NCBI GenBank assembly: GCA_905215095.1
Contig: CAJMOL010000003.1
Location: forward strand, 1-20,552
Direction of reading: 5' to 3'
DNA from: an uncultured bacterium
GTDB lineage: Bacteria; Actinomycetota; Coriobacteriia; Coriobacteriales; Coriobacteriaceae
Length of the DNA: 20,552 nt
The translations under genes and the position numbers were made by a program. Shown piece by piece: positions 1 through 10,558 of this stretch; within the stretch, counting starts at the first letter, position 1; the number at the start of each line of letters is the position of its first letter. Under the pieces are notes generated by a model. It saw nothing but the letters and a program-made list of their open reading frames with translations. It was not told the DNA's origin and ran no database searches.

Positions 1-590
1 GCTACGGCGCCGCCGTACTCTCCCACCGGGATATCGATGCCGTACACGCGTCCGGCAACATAGCTCATCAGCACACCGGCAACGCGATTGATGCGGTCGG
101 TAGTGACGATCTCGCCCGCCGGCGGATAACCCTCGACCGTAGCCCCATCGCGCTTGAGCTGCAGCATCAGCACGTCCAGGTCGCTTTCGAGCACGGCATG
201 AACTTGACTGCCCGAAGCCTCGAGCTCGGGATCGGACTCGACAATGCCAAACTGCTGCTCGTAGACAAAGGGGTGGGCATTGCGATCGAGCACATAGTGC
301 GACAGCAGGCCCAGCGCAAAGGCGCGACCCAGATTGGCATCGCGCGGCTGCAGGTGCGACACGCCGTCGCGCAGGCACGAGAATTGGCGCGACATGCGCG
401 AGCGGTGCATGACCTGAGCAAGCGACATGCAGTCGGAGATGCGCGGCGTGAGCATGTGGAAGAAAAACGGGTCGGGACCTTGGTTTCCCAGGATAAAGGC
501 GATGCGCTCCTCGTCGGACGTGATAACGCCCTGCGGAAGACGGTCGATGCTTTCCTCGCCAAACAGATGATGCGTAATGAGCGCGGGCAT
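1..590 (-). CDS. Zinc-dependent phospholipase C-family protein, 3' end outside the window
   Basis: This partial gene starts at ATG 588-590 and is open to the left edge (196 codons visible). The start is preceded by AAAGGA at good spacing. The protein begins MPALITHHLFGE and carries GNQGPDPFFF (about residues 35-44) and HYVLDRNAHPF (98-108), with further His/Glu/Asp at H131 and E135. This spread of His and Asp residues (H7, H8, D40, H98, D102, H106) is the metal-ligand pattern of the zinc-dependent phospholipase C superfamily, whose known members hydrolyse phospholipid head groups. No signal peptide is visible, so a secreted toxin-like role is not supported and the substrate is unknown. It lies 91 bp downstream of the LytTR regulator on the same strand with no clear terminator between, so read-through is possible. 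The family call is fairly firm; the activity is inferred. Confidence 0.75.
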   Translation of the reverse strand, partial: MPALITHHLFGEESIDRLPQGVITSDEERIAFILGNQGPDPFFFHMLTPRISDCMSLAQVMHRSRMSRQFSCLRDGVSHLQPRDANLGRAFALGLLSHYVLDRNAHPFVYEQQFGIVESDPELEASGSQVHAVLESDLDVLMLQLKRDGATVEGYPPAGEIVTTDRINRVAGVLMSYVAGRVYGIDIPVGEYGGAV

Positions 591-681
591 AATAATCCTT
601 TCGATTTCATTCGATGCAATCCATTATGCCCACCGCACAGTCATGCCAAACCTGTAACGGCAAACGATGGCACACCGACCC

Positions 682-1416
682 TTACGCTAGCCCCAAGTGC
701 GATTTGACCTCGGCAGCGCGACGACGGGACACGGGCACCGTCGAGCTCACACGGTCGAGCCTGAGCTCCATCAGGCCCGTGGAGCCGATCTCGACATTGT
801 GCACGTCTTCCAAATTGACCAGATAGCTGCGGTGGACGCGGATAAAGCCCTCGGAGGCCAAGCGGCGCTCGAGCGAGGAAATCGACTCATTGATCAGATA
901 CGTTCCATCGGCACAGACGGCGTTGCAAAAATCGGCGCGCGCCTCAAAGTAGCAGACATCCGCCACGGGAATGAACACCTTTTTGCCCCCGCGATCCACC
1001 GTCAGGCGCAAAGGCTGGCGCGGAGCATGGACGACACGGCGAGCGCCCAGGGCTGTCTCGATCTTGTCGAGTGCCTTTGACAGGCGTGCGTCCTCGACCG
1101 GCTTGACGACATAGTCGACCGCATCGAGGTTATAGGCATCGGCCGCATACTCGGCAAACGCCGTCACAAACACAACCACCGGCGGCGTCTTTAGGTTCTG
1201 CAGCGTCTCGGCAAGCTCAATTCCCGAGCGACCGGGCATGGTAATGTCTAAAAACAACACGTCGGGCTTGTTCGACAGAATCGACTCCACGGCTTCGGTG
1301 ACATTGCCCGCCTCGGCAATCTGACCCACACGCGCATCCTTTTCCAACAGATAGCGTAGCTCAGCCCTAATGGGAGGCTCGTCATCAACCACCAAGATGT
1401 TCCAGCCTTCGGACAT
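682..1416 (-). CDS. LytTR-family response regulator
   Basis: The 244-residue protein has the classic two-domain layout. The receiver domain spans about residues 5-122, with acidic pair D11/D12, phospho-acceptor D57 in DVLFLDITMPG, T85 and K105. The LytTR DNA-binding domain spans about 137-240 and includes FIRVHRSYLVNL and a C-terminal PVSRRR segment. Length and order match LytR/AlgR/AgrA-type regulators, which bind direct repeats as dimers after phosphorylation. The start is ATG 1414-1416 behind a purine-rich AGAGGGGAAG sequence. The gene lies 38 bp downstream of the sensor kinase on the same strand, the usual kinase-regulator pairing. Nothing visible fixes the target genes; the neighbouring permease/amidohydrolase pair and the PLC-like gene are candidates by position only. 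Family call is firm, pathway unknown. Confidence 0.93.
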   Translation of the reverse strand: MSEGWNILVVDDEPPIRAELRYLLEKDARVGQIAEAGNVTEAVESILSNKPDVLFLDITMPGRSGIELAETLQNLKTPPVVVFVTAFAEYAADAYNLDAVDYVVKPVEDARLSKALDKIETALGARRVVHAPRQPLRLTVDRGGKKVFIPVADVCYFEARADFCNAVCADGTYLINESISSLERRLASEGFIRVHRSYLVNLEDVHNVEIGSTGLMELRLDRVSSTVPVSRRRAAEVKSHLGLA

Positions 1417-1454
1417 ATGTGCTTCCCCTCTTTTTCTCTCAATCCAACCGCGTG

Positions 1455-2846
1455 CTACGCCGTCAACGGCGCCGGCTCATGCGGCTCGCCGTTCAGCTCG
1501 ACGATGACCTGCGTTCCCACGCCCTCCTGGGACTTCACGCGCATGCCAGAATCTTCTCCGTAAAAGAAATGGATGCGCTGAAGCACGTTGAAGAGCGCCA
1601 GGCCGCAACCTCGCTTGATGGAGCCGTCGGCGGTAATGCTCTCGGGCTCCTCCAGGCGATGTTGCTCAAACAGATGCGCGCAGACTTCTTCGCTCATACC
1701 GATGCCATCGTCCTCGACGATGATCTCCAAACCGTCATCGGTCTCGAAAGCCCTAACATGAATAGAAAGCGGCTCGGTCTCGCGCTGCGCATGCTTGATG
1801 CAGTTTTCGAGCAGCGGCTGCAAGATAAACGGCGGCACCATGCAATCGCGCACCTCAAAGTCGATATCGACCGAGACGCGCAGACGGCCGTCGCCATAAC
1901 GAGCCTGCATAAGATTGATATAGCGAGTGCCCTGTTCCACCTCGTGCTCGAGCGTGGTGAGCGTATCGGAATCAGAAAGCGTCTGACGATAGTAGTTGGA
2001 AAAGTCGATCAACAGCGATCGCGCCTTGTCGGGCTCGGTTCGAACGAGCGACACGATCGTGCTAATGGTATTGAATAGAAAATGAGGATCGACCTGTGAT
2101 TGCAAGGCACGCAGCTCCACGCGGGCCGTAAGCTCGTCCTGGCGCTCAAGCTCAAAGCTCGCAAGCTGCGTGGAAATGAGGTCGGCAAAGCCCGAGGCAA
2201 GCGCCGTCTGGCGCATATCGATGCTGCTCAGGCGGGGATAGTACAGCTCGAGTGTGCCCACGCAATGCCCGCGCACGGTAAGCGGCGCGACAATGCCGGC
2301 GCGCAGACGGGGAAAATAACCGCCCGTCTCATTGGAGGTGTCACGCGAAAACACACTCTGCTCGCCCGTCTCAATCACACTGAGCGTGGTCTTGAGCACG
2401 ACCGGGGTGCCGGCAGGGCACTTTGCCGAGTCCTCGCCCCAGCTTGCCAACACCTGTTTGCCATCGGTAAAGCAGATGGCAGAGGCGATGGTCTCGGACA
2501 GGATGATTTTAGAGGCGCCCAAGGCCGCTTCGGGCGTAAGGCCGCGCGACGTGTAGGCGAATATTTTTGATGCGATGGCGAGCGTACGGTCGGTTGCACT
2601 CGATGTGAGGTCGTCGGGGACCACAAAGACATACGAGAAAAAGAAGCACAGCATGACCATGCCGGCAATAACGACAACGCCCGGAACGGGATTGGGGTTA
2701 TCGGTTAAATCCCAGATAAGCAGCAGGATAAGCGCCGGAACGACAACACCGAGCAGGATGGCCTGGACCACATGCTGGGCCGTACGAAAGACCTTGGTAG
2801 AGTTGTAGCTCTTGCCCAGAATCAGCCTATTGAGATCCACCGTCAT
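1455..2846 (-). CDS. LytS/YehU-type sensor histidine kinase with GAF domain
   Basis: From the start used here (463 residues) the protein has two membrane segments (about 25-46 and 56-76), a GAF-like domain (about 90-230), and a His_kinase/HATPase module. H255 in QVDPHFLFNTIS is the phospho-acceptor; LLENCIKHA (N348) is the N box, EDDGIG the G1 box and GCGLALFN the G2 box. This is the non-canonical LytS family that pairs with LytTR regulators, and such a regulator lies 38 bp downstream. The frame stays open upstream to ATG 2907-2909, but that codon lies ahead of a terminator hairpin at 2879-2900 and has no good ribosome site. AAGGAG directly abuts ATG 2844-2846 and is ideally spaced for GTG 2838-2840, so the true start is one of these two. 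The ligand sensed by the GAF or membrane region is unknown. Confidence 0.9.
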   Translation of the reverse strand: MTVDLNRLILGKSYNSTKVFRTAQHVVQAILLGVVVPALILLLIWDLTDNPNPVPGVVVIAGMVMLCFFFSYVFVVPDDLTSSATDRTLAIASKIFAYTSRGLTPEAALGASKIILSETIASAICFTDGKQVLASWGEDSAKCPAGTPVVLKTTLSVIETGEQSVFSRDTSNETGGYFPRLRAGIVAPLTVRGHCVGTLELYYPRLSSIDMRQTALASGFADLISTQLASFELERQDELTARVELRALQSQVDPHFLFNTISTIVSLVRTEPDKARSLLIDFSNYYRQTLSDSDTLTTLEHEVEQGTRYINLMQARYGDGRLRVSVDIDFEVRDCMVPPFILQPLLENCIKHAQRETEPLSIHVRAFETDDGLEIIVEDDGIGMSEEVCAHLFEQHRLEEPESITADGSIKRGCGLALFNVLQRIHFFYGEDSGMRVKSQEGVGTQVIVELNGEPHEPAPLTA

Positions 2847-2872
2847 CTCCTTCTTACTGACGCGCCCCATAG

Positions 2873-2900
2873 CAATAAAGAGGGCCGCAAGCGACCCTCT
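2873..2900 (-). terminator. Terminator-like hairpin after the amidohydrolase gene
   Basis: Read on the minus strand, AGAGGG (2895-2900) pairs with CCCTCT (2879-2884), with an inner CGC/GCG pairing, followed by TTTATT. It lies about 59 nt past the amidohydrolase stop and 27-33 nt before the kinase start. It probably ends the permease-amidohydrolase transcript, but the U-tract is short. Confidence 0.5.
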
Positions 2901-2902
2901 CC

Positions 2903-2917
2903 ATTGCATTATGCAAT
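2903..2917. repeat. 15-bp perfect palindrome upstream of the sensor kinase
   Basis: ATTGCAT-T-ATGCAAT is a perfect inverted repeat just upstream of the kinase leader. On the minus strand it also contains CATAAT, a possible -10 element without a good -35. It may be an operator or part of the promoter for the kinase-regulator operon; no binding family is recognised. Confidence 0.35.
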
Positions 2918-2958
2918 CAAATACTGTGTTTTACATCCAGTCGTCGATGAACGGTAGT

Positions 2959-4236
2959 TTAGGCGCTGTATTTGTTGGCCTCGCCAAAGGTGCCCGCCTC
3001 GACGATCCAGCCGTCCTTCATGATGACGTTCATGTTGTCGGTGTTGAGCACGTGGATGTCGGCGGCGACGTCACCGTTGACGACCAGCAGGTCGGCGCAC
3101 TTGCCGGCCTCGATGGAACCGGTCTCGTCCTCGATGTGGCACATCTTGGCACCGTTGAGGGTGGCGCAGGTGATGGTCTCGACCGGGGTGAAGCCGATCT
3201 TGTCGACGAACTCGTACATCTCCTCGATGGAGCAGGTGCCGTACGGGGTGACGAAGGAGAAGGAGTCGGAGCCGATCGTCATGACGACGCCGCGCTTCTT
3301 GGCCTCGCGCAGGCAGTCGTAGTTGCGCTGCAGCTCCTTCTCGACCAGGGTGCCCTCGTACTTGTCGTGCAGCTCGGGGACGTAGACGGGCGGATAGGTG
3401 GCGTACCAGGTGGGCAGGAAGGCGATCGTCGGGGTGAAGAAGGTGCCCTGCTCGGCCATGAGGTCCATGGTGCGCTCATCGATATCGAAGCCGTGAATCA
3501 GCTGCTCGCAGCCAAAGCGAACGGAATCGTAGGCAGCGGCGTGGTTGTTGTAGCAGTGGCTCCACACGGGGATGCCGACCATCTTTGCCTCTTCGACTAC
3601 GGCCTGGATCTCCTCGGAGCAATAGTGCTGGTCGCGACCGGAGTCCCAGCGCCAGATGCCGCCACCGGTAGCCCAGATCTTGATGGCATCGGGGTTCTCG
3701 CGCAGGCGACGACGGACGGCCTTGCGCAGATCCCAAGGACCGTCGACCTGATCGCCCCAGGGGTGCGATTCCTTGTTGAGCTCCTGGCTGCAGTGGTGGG
3801 AGTCGCCGTGGCCGGCAACGCGGCAGAAGCCGAGGCCGGTGGCCAGAACGCGCGGGCCCTTAAAGACGCCCTTGTCGATGCAGTCACGGATCTGGATACC
3901 AAAGCGGCCGATCTCGCAGACAGTGGTGAGGCCGTGAGTGAGGCAGTCGTAGGCCTGCTTGACGGCGACGGCCTGCTTCTCGAGGAGCGGCTGCATGACC
4001 CAATCGGTATCATCGTCGGTCAGGTTGCCCGAGAAGTGCAGGTGGGTGTCGATCAGGCCGGGAAGGACGGTCTTGCCGGCGGCGTCGATGACCTCAACGC
4101 CCTCGGGAAGGTCCTGCATAGTGCCGGCGTACTCGATCTTGCCGTTGTCGTCGACGAGAACGAGGGAGTTCTCGACCGGCTCGGCACCGGTACCGTCGAT
4201 GAGCTTGCCGCCAACGATTGCATACTTAGTGGACAT
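2959..4236 (-). CDS. Metal-dependent amidohydrolase (imidazolonepropionase/prolidase-like)
   Basis: The 425-residue protein is a full-length amidohydrolase-superfamily TIM-barrel enzyme. Metal ligands are recognisable in order: H65/H67 in LPGLIDTHLHF, K186 in IKIWATGG (candidate carboxylated lysine), H227 in WSHCYNNHAA, H248 in IHGFDID and D324 in TIGSDSF. The C-terminal strand that completes the small beta-sandwich (GSIEAGKCADLLVV) is intact. Relatives include Xaa-Arg/Lys/Pro dipeptidases and N-acyl-amino-acid or lactam hydrolases; the sequence alone does not decide the substrate. There is no signal peptide, so it acts in the cytosol. ATG 4234-4236 follows a strong AAGGAGG. It lies 131 bp downstream of an amino-acid permease on the same strand, which suggests import followed by hydrolysis of an amino-acid derivative. 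GC-rich third positions suggest high expression. Confidence 0.88.
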   Translation of the reverse strand: MSTKYAIVGGKLIDGTGAEPVENSLVLVDDNGKIEYAGTMQDLPEGVEVIDAAGKTVLPGLIDTHLHFSGNLTDDDTDWVMQPLLEKQAVAVKQAYDCLTHGLTTVCEIGRFGIQIRDCIDKGVFKGPRVLATGLGFCRVAGHGDSHHCSQELNKESHPWGDQVDGPWDLRKAVRRRLRENPDAIKIWATGGGIWRWDSGRDQHYCSEEIQAVVEEAKMVGIPVWSHCYNNHAAAYDSVRFGCEQLIHGFDIDERTMDLMAEQGTFFTPTIAFLPTWYATYPPVYVPELHDKYEGTLVEKELQRNYDCLREAKKRGVVMTIGSDSFSFVTPYGTCSIEEMYEFVDKIGFTPVETITCATLNGAKMCHIEDETGSIEAGKCADLLVVNGDVAADIHVLNTDNMNVIMKDGWIVEAGTFGEANKYSA

Positions 4237-4318
4237 GGTTCCTCCTTATGGATCCATATAGTGGGCGAGGCCGTGTTGGGTTAAGGCCTCACAAAGCTAC
4301 CCAAGTGGTGCCGGGTTC

Positions 4319-4347
4319 GGTGCGCGGGAGAGAGGGCCCCACGCACC
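4319..4347 (-). repeat. Stable hairpin between permease and amidohydrolase genes
   Basis: GGTGCGCGGG (4319-4328) can pair with CCCACGCACC (4338-4347), with one wobble around a 9-nt loop. No U-tract follows on the minus strand, so it looks like an intercistronic stabilising or processing hairpin rather than a full terminator. Confidence 0.45.
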
Positions 4348-4367
4348 CGATCCGCCCCGGCTAGGCG

Positions 4368-5819
4368 TTACTTTTTGCGGGAATTGGTGAAAGCCATGAG
4401 GGCCAGGCCAATAGCCAACCAGCCGATCACGATGCTCCACTCCACCATGTTGAGGGAGGCGGGAGAGAACGGAATCACGAGCAGGCCGATGATGATGGCG
4501 CAGGCAGCGATAGCGAGGCCGATGCCAAACTTGCCGCCGGGCACCTCGTAGGGACGAGGCAGGTCGGGCTCGGTGAAGCGCATGCGCAGGCAAGCGAGGG
4601 CGACCATGCCGCAGGAGAAGATGAAGGCGAGAGCCGACACGTTGGTCAGAGGGATGAGCATGTTCTTGCCCAGGAACGGACCGATGACGGTGATAACGCC
4701 CAGAACGACGCAGGCGAGCTTGGGAGCGCCGGACTTGGGGTCGACCTCGGCGAACTTCTCGGGCAGTTGGCCCTTGCGGCCCATGGCGAGCATGATGCGG
4801 CTCGTGGCGCCGTAGAAGGAGTTCATCGGGCCCATGGGTCCAAGCGTGGCGATGACGAGCATGGCCAGGTACAGGAGCATGTTGATGCCCTTGAGGCAGG
4901 CGAGCGCGGGAACCGGGCTCTTAACGAACTCATGCCAGTCGAGGATGGTGCCGAACGAGTAGATGCAGACCATGTAGAAGCCGCCGGCGGCCAGCAGGGC
5001 CAGGGAGATGATCTTGCCGAACTTGTTCCAGTTGAGGCCCTCGGCTGCTTCCTCAGCCTGCTGAGGAATGGTGTCGAAACCGGCATAGAAGAACGGAGTC
5101 AGAACCAGGACCGACACGATGCCGGCGAACAGGCTGGCGCCCTCGGTAGCGGCCTTGCCGCCGCCAGCGCCGGTGACCTGGGAGAACACGGGCATGGCGT
5201 TGTCCGGCGAGCCGGTGAACAGCGAGACGCCCATGGCGAGCAGCATGCCGCAGAGCAGGGCCTTGGTCAGGAAGGCCTGGAGCTTGGCGGCCGAGCTGGC
5301 ACCGCGGAAGTTGAGGAAGATGACGTAGGCTGCAAAGCCGAGCGCGATCAGCGTCGGGAACAGGTAGACGTCGGCGCCCAGGATGGTGTAGAGCTTGACG
5401 GCGCGCAGCCACTCAAGACCAGGCAGGCTGCCGAACATCTCGGACACGAGGGTCGAAATGGCGATGGCCTCCCACGGGCACAGGATACCGTTGCCCAGAG
5501 CCAAAAGCCATCCGGTGATGTAGCTCAGCGTACGGCCAAAGCTACGATCGACATACTCGACGATGCCGCCCGAGATGGGGATAGCAGCCGTGAGCTCACC
5601 GAAAACAGCTCCGACGGGCACGAGGAAGATTGCACCCAAGAGGAATGCGATCATAGCGGGAACGGGACCGCCGCCCACGACCATCCAGTCGCCGACCTGC
5701 AGAACCCAACCGGTACCGATAATGGCACCAAAGCCGATGGTAAAGAAGTTCCAGAGCGAGAGCGTTTTCTTCATGCCGCCGTTATCCTCGACTGCAACTT
5801 CTGCGTTCTTGTCCGCCAT
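4368..5819 (-). CDS. APC-superfamily amino-acid permease
   Basis: The 483-residue protein is predominantly hydrophobic with about 12 membrane segments. Its first helix carries NFFTIGFGAIIGTGW, the unwound GxG-type substrate-binding segment of APC transporters, and it continues with PISGGIVEYVDRSFG, also typical of the family. The frame is open further upstream, but ATG 5817-5819 is preceded by GGAGGGG at good spacing, so the longer N-terminus is unlikely. It would import or exchange amino acids across the cytoplasmic membrane; the substrate cannot be assigned. The amidohydrolase downstream on the same strand suggests the two form an uptake-and-degradation pair. Acidic and Asn residues crowd the short N-terminal tail before the first helix, as is common in such carriers. 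Confidence 0.9.
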   Translation of the reverse strand: MADKNAEVAVEDNGGMKKTLSLWNFFTIGFGAIIGTGWVLQVGDWMVVGGGPVPAMIAFLLGAIFLVPVGAVFGELTAAIPISGGIVEYVDRSFGRTLSYITGWLLALGNGILCPWEAIAISTLVSEMFGSLPGLEWLRAVKLYTILGADVYLFPTLIALGFAAYVIFLNFRGASSAAKLQAFLTKALLCGMLLAMGVSLFTGSPDNAMPVFSQVTGAGGGKAATEGASLFAGIVSVLVLTPFFYAGFDTIPQQAEEAAEGLNWNKFGKIISLALLAAGGFYMVCIYSFGTILDWHEFVKSPVPALACLKGINMLLYLAMLVIATLGPMGPMNSFYGATSRIMLAMGRKGQLPEKFAEVDPKSGAPKLACVVLGVITVIGPFLGKNMLIPLTNVSALAFIFSCGMVALACLRMRFTEPDLPRPYEVPGGKFGIGLAIAACAIIIGLLVIPFSPASLNMVEWSIVIGWLAIGLALMAFTNSRKK

Positions 5820-6179
5820 TGTTCCCCTCCTTTCCTTTTTGACGCCCCTTGACGTCACCCCTTGCGCGGTCTGTTTTGCCGCGCGCTTTTATTCCATGGC
5901 TTTAAGATACGGCCTTGGCACAGCAGTGCCGCTTGTAGCTCGACCGAAGGCAGAACTGCAAAACGAGCGGCGCCGTTTTTAGGACGAACGGCACGGTTTG
6001 CCGCTCATTGTTGCCGCCTGACCGACGGGCGTACGCTCATCGGACGCATATAGAGATGTTTTTGAGGCCGTGTGTTTTGCGCCTTTCGTACCGTTTACCG
6101 AGCTTTTGACGCGCAGACCCATTTGTTGCACATCTTTTTTGTAGGATGGACAGGTTATACATGAGACAAGGCGGTACGA
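5820..6179. other. Gene-free divergent region upstream of permease and C39-like peptidase
   Basis: These 360 bp separate two divergently transcribed genes and must hold both promoters. I see no convincing coding sequence. The region includes the small inverted repeat GGCAC-AGCA-GTGCC near 5915 and a larger nested structure at 5965-6006. No clean -35/-10 pair stands out; TTATAC near 6153 on the plus strand is a possible -10 for the peptidase gene, with no good -35 partner. Confidence 0.5.
5965..6006. repeat. Nested inverted repeats, possible structured leader or bidirectional terminator
   Basis: GAGCGGC (5965-5971) pairs with GCCGCTC (6000-6006), and inside it GCCGTT (5972-5977) pairs with AACGGC (5987-5992). 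Both stems are perfect. It sits between divergent genes, so it could be an RNA structure in either leader or a DNA operator. Confidence 0.4.
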
Positions 6180-7214
6180 ATGGCATACGGATACAACGAC
6201 GGTGATCAACGGCGACAAAGCGTTCGCCTTGCTGGCCGCACCACGCCGATGCCCAGAAGTGCCACGAGCAGCAATCCGCAACGCCTCCAAGAGCAACCCA
6301 GGCCTTCGTCTCGGCAGCAGTCAAGCAGAACACGGCAGAGTGGCCGTCTGAGCACGGGCACAAGCGCGCAGCAAGATAGCAGCTTGGGCGCGCGCACTCG
6401 ACAACGTCAGGCCGAGGTTCCGCAACTGCGCCGCAACGGCGCACGTCAGCCCGGCATCCATATCAACCGCTTCTTTTCGCATCCCCAAGGCGGACGCGAC
6501 GGCAAGCCCTACCGTTCGACATCGCACGCGAATGCCCCCGCCCTGCCGGCTCGTCGACTTCGCCTCGCACTGTGCTCTATCCTTACCTGTCTGGTCTTTG
6601 TGCTTATGAGCTCCTGTATGTCCCACGGGTCGGCCGGTCTCGAGCCCACCGCCGAGGACAAGCTGCTCAAGGCCCCCGTCGCACCCGGTTATTCTTTCGC
6701 CTTTTCGACCCCACGCTCGCAATGGCAAGCCGGCACGATGCCCCATATCTATCAGATCGACCCTGCGTGGTCGGAGCTGCCTTACGCCGGCGGCACCATC
6801 CGCCAAAATGCCTGCGGGCCCACGTGCCTCACCATGGTCTACATCTTTAAGACGGGACGCACCAATATGACCCCTGTCGATATGTGCGCGCTTTCCGAGG
6901 CGGGCAATTACGCCCCCACCGGCGCAACCGAATGGTCGTTTATGACGAGTGGCGCGTGGCAGTTGGGACTTAACGGAACGGAGCTCCACAACGATCGCGA
7001 CTCGATGACTCAGGCGCTGCGTTCGGGAGCACCCGTTATCGCCGCCGTTCGGCCGGGCACCTTTACCAGCGTTGGACACTACATTGTGCTTTACGGTATT
7101 GACGACGCCGACCAGATTGGAGTCTTCGATCCCAACTCGGCCAGCCGCAGCGCCCGCCGCTGGGGCGCCGTAGAGGTCCTTAACGAAGTCGAAGCCATGT
7201 GGGCCTACTACTAG
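6180..7214 (+). CDS. Membrane-anchored C39-like cysteine peptidase with long basic N-terminal head
   Basis: The 344-residue protein begins at ATG 6180 behind AAGGCGG. Residues 1-125 are rich in Arg, Gln and Ser with little hydrophobic content, so probably disordered and cytoplasmic. One membrane segment follows at about 127-147. The remainder is outside and matches the C39-like papain-fold family: YQIDPAWSELPY, Q209 and C212 in RQNACGPTCLTM (oxyanion Gln and nucleophile), H300 in GHYIVLYG and D317 in FDPNS. All expected catalytic residues are therefore present. The end of the helix reads LMSSC, faintly like a lipobox, but a lipoprotein with a 125-residue head would be unusual. Such domains cleave peptides or peptide-like bonds; the substrate is unknown. 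The gene stands alone, and its stop codon adjoins a repeat element. Confidence 0.8.
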   Translation: MAYGYNDGDQRRQSVRLAGRTTPMPRSATSSNPQRLQEQPRPSSRQQSSRTRQSGRLSTGTSAQQDSSLGARTRQRQAEVPQLRRNGARQPGIHINRFFSHPQGGRDGKPYRSTSHANAPALPARRLRLALCSILTCLVFVLMSSCMSHGSAGLEPTAEDKLLKAPVAPGYSFAFSTPRSQWQAGTMPHIYQIDPAWSELPYAGGTIRQNACGPTCLTMVYIFKTGRTNMTPVDMCALSEAGNYAPTGATEWSFMTSGAWQLGLNGTELHNDRDSMTQALRSGAPVIAAVRPGTFTSVGHYIVLYGIDDADQIGVFDPNSASRSARRWGAVEVLNEVEAMWAYY

Positions 7215-7307
7215 TCATTGGGACAGACTTAAATGAGTGGTCGTTGGGGACAGCCTTTAAGGACTGTCCCAAGCTGCCGGCAGGAAAGGAACGTCCCCAA
7301 GTGCCGG
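7212..7307. repeat. GTCATTGGGGAC-type intergenic repeat, copy 1
   Basis: The stretch beginning in the peptidase stop codon (TAGTCATTGGGACAGACTT) resembles 13066-13105 closely. It contains a hairpin, TTGGGGACAG (7244-7253) with CTGTCCCAA (7264-7272), one G bulged, that could also end the peptidase transcript. ACGTCCCCAAGTGCC near 7291 is partly shared with about 20297. It looks like a small dispersed REP-like element. Confidence 0.5.
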
Positions 7308-7350
7308 GTTTCCGCAGCCTGCAATGCTCCTCATGAACAGCCGCCTCAAT

Positions 7351-7386
7351 AACAAAAGCCCCCGCGGCCGAAGCGGACCGCGGGGG
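7351..7386 (-). terminator. Rho-independent terminator of the PTS/GH1 operon
   Basis: CCCCCGCGG (7359-7367) pairs perfectly with CCGCGGGGG (7378-7386), with an inner CCG/CGG. On the minus strand it is followed by CTTTTGTT. It lies 17 nt past the glucosidase stop and has the same general design as the terminators after arcC. Confidence 0.9.
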
Positions 7387-7403
7387 CAACAGACCTGCAA
7401 GAG

Positions 7404-10209
<2,806 letters not shown>

Positions 10210-10218
10210 GGTCGCCTC

Positions 10219-10512
10219 CTAACCCAACAGCGACTGGGCGAGTGCCAGCACGTTGGCGGCGTTGCCCATGCCGTAGTCCTGTGCGGGGATGACCGCGGTC
10301 GGCTTACCGCTCCCCTGCTTGACGGTGTTGAGCTGGTAGGACACCTGCGGCTCCAAGAGCAGCACGTCATAATTGGCGCACGTCTCCTGATACTCGCCGA
10401 TACCCACCGCATCGATATCGAGCTCGATGCCGTTTTGCTCCGCATATTTCTCGAGTTTCTTCATCAGAATGCTTGTAGACAGACCAGCTGCGCAAACAAG
10501 AAGGATCTTCAT
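10219..10512 (-). CDS. PTS lactose/cellobiose-family EIIB
   Basis: The 97-residue protein begins MKILLVCAAGLSTSILM, with phospho-acceptor C7 in the P-loop-like CAAGLSTS of lactose/cellobiose EIIB. It passes phosphate from EIIA to the incoming sugar at EIIC. I chose ATG 10510-10512 because it gives the typical family start and follows GAAGGGA; the longer in-frame ATG at 10528-10530 adds six residues that family members lack. It lies 46 bp after EIIA and 9 bp before EIIC, all on the minus strand. Confidence 0.94.
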   Translation of the reverse strand: MKILLVCAAGLSTSILMKKLEKYAEQNGIELDIDAVGIGEYQETCANYDVLLLEPQVSYQLNTVKQGSGKPTAVIPAQDYGMGNAANVLALAQSLLG

Positions 10513-10558
10513 AAGGGATTCCCTTCGCATTGATTGGTTGGATAGTCACCGCACGCCG

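Noticed and set aside
198..707. Plus-strand open frame of 169 codons at the left edge
   Set aside because: Antisense of the phospholipase C-family gene, which has a good ribosome site and a recognisable metal-ligand pattern on the minus strand.
2812..4284. Long plus-strand open frame of 490 codons opposite the amidohydrolase
   Set aside because: It is the GC-rich antisense shadow of the amidohydrolase gene: composition is repetitive Val/Asp/Gly/Leu, no ribosome site, and the minus-strand frame carries clear catalytic motifs.
6309..6323. Alternative short start for the C39-like peptidase near the membrane helix
   Set aside because: I found no well-placed ribosome site with ATG/GTG just before the helix, while ATG 6180 has AAGGCGG at good spacing; the head is kept as coding, with the doubt noted.
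6321..7079. Minus-strand open frame of 252 codons opposite the C39-like peptidase
   Set aside because: No motif and no ribosome site; the plus-strand protein has all C39-type catalytic residues.
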